Source: an uncultured Bacilli bacterium
GTDB lineage: Bacteria > Bacillota_I > Bacilli_A > RF39 > UBA660
Length of the DNA stretch: 25,506 nt
Assembly (NCBI GenBank): GCA_944327425.1
Contig: CALVHJ010000004.1
Location: 1 to 25,506, forward strand
Direction: 5' to 3'
Part shown: positions 15,654 through 21,677 of the stretch, piece after piece
Numbering within the stretch: position 1 is the stretch's first letter
How the letters are laid out: each line of letters begins with the position of its first letter
Translations under genes and position numbers: made by a program
Notes under the pieces: model-generated
Seen by the model: only the letters and a program-made list of their open reading frames with translations
What the model was told of the DNA's origin: nothing
Database searches by the model: none

Positions 15654-16258
15654 TGAAGATTAATTATCAAAAAAAATTAGAAGAATTAATATCTACGTTA
15701 GAAAATAAGCCCAAACTATTATTACACAGTTGTTGTGGACCTTGTTCAACATGGGTAATTTCTTTTTTAAAAGACTATTTTGATATAACAATTTATTATT
15801 ATAATCCTAACATAGAACCTTTAGAAGAGTATTTACATCGTAAAAGAGAACAAATAAAATTTTTACAGGAATATAAGCAAGCTAAAATAAATTTTCTTGA
15901 TTGTGATTATAATAATAATGAGTTTAAAGATATAGCTAAGGGTTTAGAAAATATTCCTGAAGGTGGAGCTAGATGTCATAAATGCTTTTATTTACGAATG
16001 TATAAAACAGCCCAAGTTGCTGCCTCTAATGGTTTTTCTTATTTTGGGACAACCCTTACTGTAAGTCCTCATAAAAATAGTGAAATAATCAATAAAATAG
16101 GGGAACATATTATGAAAGAATTAAATATAAACTTTATCTACGGTGATTTTAAAAAGAATGATGGTTATAAAAAAAGTATTGAATACAGCCGAGAATACCA
16201 TCTTTATCGTCAAAATTACTGTGGATGTTTATACGGAAAGGAGCCCATATGGAAATAG
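15653..16258 (+). CDS. queH: QueH, epoxyqueuosine reductase
   Basis: Iron-sulfur enzyme for the last step of queuosine biosynthesis in tRNA (epoxyqueuosine to queuosine), an alternative to QueG. ATG 15653 follows AAGGAA and shares one base with the divIB stop; a TTG at 15650 is less likely. The 201-residue product shows LLLHSCCGPC with Cys27, Cys28 and Cys31, YYYNPNIEP, HRKREQIKFL, GGARCHKCFYLRM with two more cysteines, GTTLTVSPHKNSE, and YRQNYCGCLYG with a C-terminal pair. Placing queH in a cell-wall cluster has no obvious functional meaning; it is co-transcribed by position. Confidence 0.94.
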   Translation: MKINYQKKLEELISTLENKPKLLLHSCCGPCSTWVISFLKDYFDITIYYYNPNIEPLEEYLHRKREQIKFLQEYKQAKINFLDCDYNNNEFKDIAKGLENIPEGGARCHKCFYLRMYKTAQVAASNGFSYFGTTLTVSPHKNSEIINKIGEHIMKELNINFIYGDFKKNDGYKKSIEYSREYHLYRQNYCGCLYGKEPIWK

Positions 16259-16761
16259 ACAAATATATAATTATCTTAACATTTATTCCCTGGTTATTAA
16301 TATTTATAGTTAGTACTATTAATAACTTAAACAACCCTAACTATAAAAGTTTTTCTTTTAAATATTTACGAAATAATATATTTAAAATATTTCGTTTAGA
16401 CACCTTGCTTTTAATTATCGCTTTTTGGTATTTTTCATCATTTAATAGAGAATTTGTAAGTCAATATTTATTTGCAATAATGTGTTTATATTTATTTGTT
16501 AATTTCTTTTATGAAAAACGCCAAAATTTAGAAAAAGGTTTTTGGAAAGCTAATATTTTAAATATTATTCTTCTAATCATAATTATGTCTATTCCTTTTA
16601 TCTTATATTATAATAATTATGATTTAGACACTGTATACAAATTAATGCTAATTTATTTATTTGGTGAATATATAATTATCTTATTAGTTAGTTATATAAC
16701 TAAACTTATTAAATTCCTTTTAAAAAAAATAAAAGGTAACAAAAAAAACACTGAGATTTAA
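16249..16761 (+). CDS. Multi-pass membrane protein of unknown function
   Basis: Not recognised. ATG 16249 is chosen because GGAAAGGAG stands just before it; it overlaps the end of queH by 10 bases. The 170-residue product has about five hydrophobic segments (near 6-26, 50-66, 73-92, 104-124 and 132-155) and a basic tail (KFLLKKIKGNKK). There are no conserved polar motifs that suggest an enzyme. It is the last gene before a strong two-way terminator and probably the end of the murG operon. Confidence 0.75.
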   Translation: MEIDKYIIILTFIPWLLIFIVSTINNLNNPNYKSFSFKYLRNNIFKIFRLDTLLLIIAFWYFSSFNREFVSQYLFAIMCLYLFVNFFYEKRQNLEKGFWKANILNIILLIIIMSIPFILYYNNYDLDTVYKLMLIYLFGEYIIILLVSYITKLIKFLLKKIKGNKKNTEI

Positions 16762-16775
16762 TCAGTGTTTTTCTA
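16741..16775 (+). terminator. Two-way terminator between convergent genes
   Basis: AAAACACTGA (16745-16754) and TCAGTGTTTT (16762-16771) form a 10-bp stem with a 7-nt loop. T-runs flank it on both strands: plus at 16768-16772, and eight A at 16741-16748 giving T on the minus strand. The stop codon of the membrane protein (16759-16761) is in the loop. Confidence 0.88.
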
Positions 16776-17984
16776 AACATCTAATTCATGATCACTTTCT
16801 ATATCAACAGTTTTCATAATTTCTTCCATACTAGTTAATCCTTCTACTACTTTTGCAAGTCCATCTTCAAAACTTGTTGTTATATCTTTCTTAGAATGAT
16901 AAACTAATTCCTTTAAAGTTTTCCGATCAACATTGGTTGTAATAGCTTCTCTAATTTCTTCATTAATACACAACACTTCATGAATAGCAATTCTTCCCAT
17001 ATATCCATGATTACAATATTTACAACCAACGGGCATATAAACTTCATTAACCATAACTCCTAAATGTTTTTTAATAAGTTTCTTTTCATAAGGAGTAGTA
17101 GGTCTTGTACCCCGACATTTAGGACAAAGTTTTTTCACTAATTTTTGAGAAACAATACCTGTTAAGGCACTACCAAGTAAATATCTTTCTACTTCCATAT
17201 CAATTAATCTTTCGATAGTAGTTAGGGAATTATTAGTATGAACTGTAGATAATACTAAATGTCCGGTAATACTAGCTCTAACTGCAATTCTTGCTGTTTC
17301 ATTATCTCTTATTTCCCCAATCATAATTATATCAGGATCTAATCTTAAAACACTTCGCAAAGTATGAGAAAAAGTTCGACCAATCTCACTTAAAACTTGT
17401 ACTTGATTAATATTTTCTATTTTCATTTCTACCGGATCTTCGACCGTAATAATATTGCGTTCTTTTGTATTTAATTTTTGTAATACGGCATAAACAGTTG
17501 TTGATTTACCTGTACCTGTAGCACCTGTAACTAAGATAAGACCATTTGGCTTTTTAATCATTTCAGCAAGTCTTTCTAAATTAGTCTTTGAAAATCCCAA
17601 GTTTTCTAATCCACTAAGACTCATACTATAATCTAATATTCTAATAACTATTTTTTCCCCATTTATACAAGGAAGAGAAGCAACCCGTAAATCTAGGGCC
17701 ATTTTATCAATGACATTTTTAATCGCACCATCTTGAGGCATACGTGTTTCTGTAATATTCATACCACTAATAATTTTAATTCTTGTCACAACGTTTTTCT
17801 TAAGTTCATTTGGTATTTTAGCATAATCTTGTAATTCACCATCAATCCGTATCCGTACCATGAGACATTCTTTAGTAGGATCAAAATGAATATCACTAGC
17901 TTTTTTCTTAATCGCATCTATTATAATATCATTTACTACTTCAACAATACTAATTCTCTCAAAATCAAAAGTTCTCAAATACAT
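16773..17984 (-). CDS. PilB/GspE-type secretion and pilus assembly ATPase
   Basis: Hexameric ATPase that powers assembly of type IV pili, type II secretion pseudopili or competence pili. The product of about 403 residues has ASDIHFDP and RIRIDGEL in the N2 domain, MPQDGAI, Walker A GATGTGKST, Asp box ITVEDPVE, Walker B DIIMIGEIRD, His box GHLVLSTVHTNNS, and a zinc-binding set CPKC...CKYC before GYMGRIAIHEV. The N1 (MshEN) domain is missing, as in ComGA-like short forms. Start is uncertain among GTG 17987, ATG 17984 and TTG 17978; AGGTGAT overlaps the first two and would best serve the TTG. No comGB, prepilin peptidase or pilin genes are beside it. Confidence 0.92.
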   Translation of the reverse strand: MYLRTFDFERISIVEVVNDIIIDAIKKKASDIHFDPTKECLMVRIRIDGELQDYAKIPNELKKNVVTRIKIISGMNITETRMPQDGAIKNVIDKMALDLRVASLPCINGEKIVIRILDYSMSLSGLENLGFSKTNLERLAEMIKKPNGLILVTGATGTGKSTTVYAVLQKLNTKERNIITVEDPVEMKIENINQVQVLSEIGRTFSHTLRSVLRLDPDIIMIGEIRDNETARIAVRASITGHLVLSTVHTNNSLTTIERLIDMEVERYLLGSALTGIVSQKLVKKLCPKCRGTRPTTPYEKKLIKKHLGVMVNEVYMPVGCKYCNHGYMGRIAIHEVLCINEEIREAITTNVDRKTLKELVYHSKKDITTSFEDGLAKVVEGLTSMEEIMKTVDIESDHELDV

Positions 17985-18000
17985 CACCTATTCTAAGATA

Positions 18001-18029
18001 ATTATACACGAAATAACAAGAGATAACAA
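18001..18029 (-). promoter_or_regulatory. Promoter of the PilB/GspE-type ATPase gene
   Basis: On the minus strand TTGTTA (18029-18024), a 17-bp spacer and a perfect TATAAT (18006-18001). It is divergent from, and close to, the promoter of the next plus-strand gene. Confidence 0.75.
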
Positions 18030-18039
18030 GGTTATTTCA

Positions 18040-18068
18040 TTGCATATTCCAAATAAATGTGATACAAT
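18040..18068 (+). promoter_or_regulatory. Promoter of the first tandem paralogue
   Basis: TTGCAT (18040-18045), a 17-bp spacer ending in TGA, and TACAAT (18063-18068), an extended -10 promoter. AAGAGA at about 18091 precedes ATG 18104. Confidence 0.65.
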
Positions 18069-18103
18069 ACCTCATACATATAAAAAAAGAAAAGAGATTA
18101 TAA

Positions 18104-18781
18104 ATGAAAAAAGTGAATTTAATCGGAGATCCAAAAGTAAATCTAATCATATTAAAAAATGGTTATAAAGAATTGAAAATCCTAAAAAATAATCAAGATG
18201 ACTTATTATTTGGTTTATCTCAGTTTCAAGGGGATGCTACTTTTACCATTGGTGAGAAAAATACTGAGATTTATGAAATAGTAAATGAATTATATTATGA
18301 TTTTCTAGATTCGCGTATATTTAAAGAAATAGATGAATTTGAACTAGAAAGAATTAAAAGACAATGTGTTCTTCTTAATGAAGATTATGAACAAACTGTA
18401 ACCAGAATAATAAAAGAAAATGAAAAACAAAACGAAAATTTTAAAAAAAGTATTTATTATCGTTTGTTAGTAAAAGATGGAATTGTGACTTGGTTAAGTG
18501 ATAATGAACCAGATTATATTGCTGCTTCTTTTACCATCGAAAAACTTCATCACGCTTACCGCTTTTCTTTTTATTCTTCTCCGTTAAAAGAAGAAAGAGA
18601 AAACATTGTGGTTGCCATGTCTGGAAGTGGCTCTAGATACTTATTTTATAGTTCTTGTTTAATTCGCTTTTATAATTCATTGGAACAATTAATAAAACAA
18701 AATAAAACCAACAATAATCATTGGCTATACATGATCGGAAATAAAACTAAAAATATGATGAGAACATTAACAAAAAAGTAA
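18104..18781 (+). CDS. Unrecognised protein, tandem paralogue 1
   Basis: I do not recognise the family. The 225-residue product is hydrophilic with no signal peptide or membrane helix, so probably cytoplasmic. It aligns over most of its length with the product of the next gene: FTIGEKNTEIYEIVNELYYD with FIIGKDNYEIHALFDMLYNS, KSIYYRLLVKDGIVTWLSD with KSIQYKNLVQDGVIIWRSD, and a shared SGSRY followed by a hydrophobic-aromatic stretch. Layout appears to be an N-terminal alpha/beta part, a charged helical linker (about 80-125, EKQNENFKKS) and a C-terminal beta-rich part. Divergence between the two is large, so the duplication is old or they form a pair with distinct roles. No catalytic motif is evident. 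Confidence 0.75.
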   Translation: MKKVNLIGDPKVNLIILKNGYKELKILKNNQDDLLFGLSQFQGDATFTIGEKNTEIYEIVNELYYDFLDSRIFKEIDEFELERIKRQCVLLNEDYEQTVTRIIKENEKQNENFKKSIYYRLLVKDGIVTWLSDNEPDYIAASFTIEKLHHAYRFSFYSSPLKEERENIVVAMSGSGSRYLFYSSCLIRFYNSLEQLIKQNKTNNNHWLYMIGNKTKNMMRTLTKK

Positions 18782-18796
18782 TCACTTTAAAAAAAA

Positions 18797-18824
18797 TATA
18801 ATATACCAAAGGAAGTTGAGTTTA
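18797..18824 (+). repeat. 28-bp promoter/leader repeat, copy A
   Basis: TATAAT (18797-18802) followed by ATACCAAAGGAAGTTGAG and TTTA. Copy B at 19606-19633 differs at only two positions (two G-to-A changes). Each copy stands a short distance after the end of one of the two paralogous genes. It looks like a -10 element plus the start of the transcript; a good -35 is not seen for copy A. From the TTG inside the repeat (18816) a short frame of seven codons runs to a TAA (leader peptide possible but unproven). Confidence 0.6.
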
Positions 18825-18856
18825 CTGTTTTTACTTTAAAACAAGGAGGGTTCTAA

Positions 18857-19597
18857 ATGAACTGGTTAGAAGCCAAAAAATATGAGTTATATAAAGAACG
18901 AAATGATGGAAATTATTATGATATAGAACTTTCAAGAGGTGATAAAACATTATCTATCTTTTTTGGTGGCAATTTAGACTTATATTTTTCTTTAAAAAAT
19001 TTTGGCAATGATCCAACCTTTATTATTGGCAAAGATAATTACGAGATACATGCTTTATTTGACATGTTATATAATAGTGTAATAAATGCGAATATATATG
19101 AAAAATTAACAGATAAGGAAATTAATTTTATTATCTTTTTGAGTGAATTAGAAGAAGAAGATTATCACCTAAAAATAGCCGAAGAATTAAAAAGACGAGA
19201 AAAATACGAAAGGAATTTAAGGAAAAGTATACAGTATAAAAATTTAGTTCAAGATGGTGTGATCATTTGGAGGAGTGATGAGTACTTTGACGAAATAGCT
19301 CCCTTTGTAAAAATAAAAAAACTAAAGAATGCTTATATACTTGAGTTTGGAAAACCAATTATTTCTCCAGAATATAAAAATGATGCTGATTTAATGCTTA
19401 TGGATCCCAGAAGAATTACAGTAAGATTTCGCAATAGTGGTTCAAGATATCAACCATTTAATATAATGTTTGTGAAATTATATCAAGGGCTATGCAAGTT
19501 AGACTATGAACATCACCAAATCCATATAGAAGAGTATTTAATCCAAGAAAGAATAAATAAAGGTGAATCTTTAGCAAGAATATTAACCAAACGTTAA
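18857..19597 (+). CDS. Unrecognised protein, tandem paralogue 2
   Basis: Same unknown family as the preceding gene. ATG 18857 follows AAGGAGGG (18844-18851). The 246-residue product is hydrophilic and begins with a segment (MNWLEAKKYELYKERNDGNY) without a clear counterpart in the first protein, then LSIFFGGNLDLYFSLKNFG resembling LLFGLSQFQ of paralogue 1. A charged central helix (about 95-130, LKRREKYERNLRKS) leads to QDGVIIWRSDEYFDEIAPF and RNSGSRYQPFNIMFVKLYQG. Both proteins have W(R/L)SD and GSRY at the same relative places. There is no terminator after it; the second copy of the 28-bp repeat follows within 10 bases. Confidence 0.75.
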   Translation: MNWLEAKKYELYKERNDGNYYDIELSRGDKTLSIFFGGNLDLYFSLKNFGNDPTFIIGKDNYEIHALFDMLYNSVINANIYEKLTDKEINFIIFLSELEEEDYHLKIAEELKRREKYERNLRKSIQYKNLVQDGVIIWRSDEYFDEIAPFVKIKKLKNAYILEFGKPIISPEYKNDADLMLMDPRRITVRFRNSGSRYQPFNIMFVKLYQGLCKLDYEHHQIHIEEYLIQERINKGESLARILTKR

Positions 19598-19611
19598 GTT
19601 TGTGCTATAAT
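19583..19611 (+). promoter_or_regulatory. Promoter of the Ig-like membrane protein gene
   Basis: TTAACC (19583-19588), a 17-bp spacer ending in TGC, and a perfect TATAAT (19606-19611). The -35 lies inside the last codons of paralogue 2. The -10 is the start of the 28-bp repeat copy B. Confidence 0.65.
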
Positions 19612-19633
19612 ATACCAAAGAAAGTTGAATTTA
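19606..19633 (+). repeat. 28-bp promoter/leader repeat, copy B
   Basis: TATAAT followed by ATACCAAAGAAAGTTGAA and TTTA, 26 of 28 bases identical to copy A at 18797-18824. Here the promoter is well formed (see the promoter entry). The repeat includes a TTG (19625) that would be in frame with the downstream protein only if one base were removed from the A7 run at 19644-19650. Confidence 0.65.
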
Positions 19634-20456
19634 TATAAAAAAGAAAAAAATAATTATTTATAGTATTATAGGAATATTGATTATCGGTATAATTGTTTTT
19701 GCATTATGTTCTCATTTAATCTTAATTTACTTTAAAGAAGTAACTGAACATAATTATGGTGAATCTAATTTAAATGATTTTGTTATAAATGTAAATTGTG
19801 AAGAAGAGTGTTTTTATCAAAATGAAAAATTAAATTACACTATTTCCCCAGTAGCGGGTTTAGGCTCACAAAAATTTTCCGTGAGTATTACTTATGATGG
19901 TAAAACTTATGAACATACTTATGATCTAGAAGTAATTGATAAAATAAATCCTACTATAACTTTAACCACTGAAAAAGTAGAAATAATAAAAGATAGTGAG
20001 TTTAATGCTTTAGCTTATATTTTAGAAGTAACTGATAATTATGATGAATTAACCGAAGAAGTCCAAGTAGAAAGTGAATTAGACACCACTAAGGTAGGAA
20101 GTTATGAAGTTACTTACATATTAAGTGATTCAAATAAAAATATAGAAACATTTACTTTGATTGTTGAAGTTGAAGAGCTAGAAGCGGATAAAGAAGATAA
20201 TGATACCACCACTGATACAGATATAACCTTTAATGCTTCAAGAAAACAAAATTACACTTTAGAAATACTTAAAGATGATGAAGTTATCTCTAGTGAGTCT
20301 TATGATGGAAGTAGTAAAAGCGTAACTCTAGACTTTTCAGACGTAGGTGATGCAAAATATGATGTTAGAATATATCTTTCGGTTAAAAAGATAATCCGTC
20401 TTTTTCTTTCTTTAAAAACCCCAAAATTCATGATAGAATATAGATGGAGTGGTTAA
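19629..20456 (+). CDS. Membrane-anchored Ig-like (DUF5011-type) protein with doubtful start and stop
   Basis: Open frame from 19629 to TAA 20456, with TTG 19677 the first canonical start. That start would cut the membrane anchor in half; the natural N-terminus appears to be KKKKIIIYSIIGILIIGIIV, encoded upstream without any ATG, GTG or TTG in frame. The outer part holds NCEEECFYQNEKLNYTISP, then a DUF5011/Ig-like domain (INPTITLTTEKVEIIKDSEF ... GSYEVTYILSDSNKNIETFT), an acidic Thr/Asp linker and a last beta domain ending DAKYDVRIYLSVK. The final 20 codons translate a terminator hairpin and the promoter of the next gene, so the real stop has probably been lost by a one-base insertion near 20385-20389. 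Likely a surface adaptor; it is either decaying or affected by sequence errors. Confidence 0.6.
   Translation: MYIKKKKIIIYSIIGILIIGIIVFALCSHLILIYFKEVTEHNYGESNLNDFVINVNCEEECFYQNEKLNYTISPVAGLGSQKFSVSITYDGKTYEHTYDLEVIDKINPTITLTTEKVEIIKDSEFNALAYILEVTDNYDELTEEVQVESELDTTKVGSYEVTYILSDSNKNIETFTLIVEVEELEADKEDNDTTTDTDITFNASRKQNYTLEILKDDEVISSESYDGSSKSVTLDFSDVGDAKYDVRIYLSVKKIIRLFLSLKTPKFMIEYRWSG
20385..20409 (+). terminator. Terminator hairpin inside the open frame of the Ig-like gene
   Basis: AAAAAGA (20385-20391) pairs with TCTTTTT (20399-20405) around TAATCCG, and CTTTC follows. The loop carries a TAA (20392-20394) out of frame by one base with the upstream gene; elsewhere in this window the stop codon lies in or next to the hairpin in frame. 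Confidence 0.55.
20411..20439 (+). promoter_or_regulatory. Promoter of the rRNA methyltransferase gene
   Basis: TTTAAA (20411-20416), a 17-bp spacer ending in TGA, and TAGAAT (20434-20439), an extended -10 promoter. GGAG at 20446-20449 and ATG 20458 follow. Confidence 0.55.
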
Positions 20457-20457
20457 T

Positions 20458-21672
20458 ATGCCTAAAGTATTAATTGAAAAGCTAGATGATTTTGGTAATG
20501 GTATTGCCCATATAAACAATAAAGTTGTTTTTGTAGAAAATGCTTTGCCAAATGAATTAGTTGAAATAAAAATAATAAATGAAAAGAAAAATTTTTGTGA
20601 AGCCAAAGTAGTTAAATATTTAAAAAAGAGTAAAGATAGAATTGAAAGCAAATGCCCATACTTTGAAGTTTGTGGAGGCTGTAACTTACTTCATTTAAAT
20701 TATGAAAATACTTTGATATTTAAACAAAGCAAAATAACCAATTTACTTAAAAAAAATAAAATAAATTATGCTAAAGATATTGAAATTATTCAAAATGATA
20801 ATCCTTATTATTATCGTAATAAAGTAAGTTTAAAAATAGAAAATGGTAATATTGGTTATTATGAGGAAAATACCCATAAACTCATAGAAATAAAAGAATG
20901 TCTAATTGCTAAACATTCTATTAATGAAGTTATTAAAAATTATAAATTGTTAAATTTAGAGAATGCTAAATTAACAATTCGTTCCAATTATAATGATGAA
21001 ATATTACTTATTATAGAAAGTGCCTCAAAAGACTATAACATAGAATTAGCCATATTAAAAGAAAAAATAAAACTAGTGGGAATTATCTATAATGATATAA
21101 CCATTTATGGTGATAACTTCTTTTATGAACGAATTAATGGTAAACTATTTAAAGTGTCATATAATTCTTTCTTTCAAGTAAATGAGTACATAACTAGTGA
21201 ATTGTTTGATTTAATAAAGAATAATATAGATAAAGATAGTACAGTTCTAGATTTATATAGTGGGGTAGGAACTTTAGGTATTATAGCATCCTCTCTATCA
21301 AAAGAAATTTATAGTATTGAAATTATTAAAAATGCTATTTTAAATGGAATTATCAATGCCAAATTAAACAAAGTACATAATATCAAATTTATGCTTGGTG
21401 ATGTATCTAAAACTGTAGACAAATTAAATATCGATTTTGATACTTTAATAATAGATCCACCTCGAAAAGGTTTAGACAAGAAAACAAGGAATTTTATTTT
21501 AAACAAATTACCAAATAAAATAATTTATATTTCCTGTGATCCTAACACATTAATAAGAGATTTAAAAGAATTAGAGCGTATTTATGAAATAAGTGATTTT
21601 AAAATCATGGATATGTTTAGCTACACATATCATGTCGAAAGTTTTTGCGTTTTAAAGAAAAAAGCAAGGTGA
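20458..21672 (+). CDS. rlmCD: 23S rRNA (uracil-5)-methyltransferase, RlmCD/TrmA family
   Basis: SAM-dependent enzyme that makes 5-methyluridine in 23S rRNA (U747 and/or U1939 numbering in relatives). ATG 20458 follows GGAG by 8 bases; GTG 20449 is upstream but overlaps the ribosome binding site. The 404-residue product has an N-terminal TRAM domain (about 1-55), Fe-S ligands CPYFEVCGGC with the fourth Cys in IKECLI, the YYYRNKVSLKI region, the SAM motif VLDLYSGVGTLGI, DPPRKGLD, and the catalytic Cys in YISCDPNTLIRDL; the C-terminal Glu is in YHVESFCVL. Subfamily (RlmCD versus RlmD or TrmFO-independent TrmA) cannot be fixed by eye. The next gene begins 6 bases after the TGA stop. Confidence 0.93.
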   Translation: MPKVLIEKLDDFGNGIAHINNKVVFVENALPNELVEIKIINEKKNFCEAKVVKYLKKSKDRIESKCPYFEVCGGCNLLHLNYENTLIFKQSKITNLLKKNKINYAKDIEIIQNDNPYYYRNKVSLKIENGNIGYYEENTHKLIEIKECLIAKHSINEVIKNYKLLNLENAKLTIRSNYNDEILLIIESASKDYNIELAILKEKIKLVGIIYNDITIYGDNFFYERINGKLFKVSYNSFFQVNEYITSELFDLIKNNIDKDSTVLDLYSGVGTLGIIASSLSKEIYSIEIIKNAILNGIINAKLNKVHNIKFMLGDVSKTVDKLNIDFDTLIIDPPRKGLDKKTRNFILNKLPNKIIYISCDPNTLIRDLKELERIYEISDFKIMDMFSYTYHVESFCVLKKKAR

Positions 21673-21677
21673 GAAAG

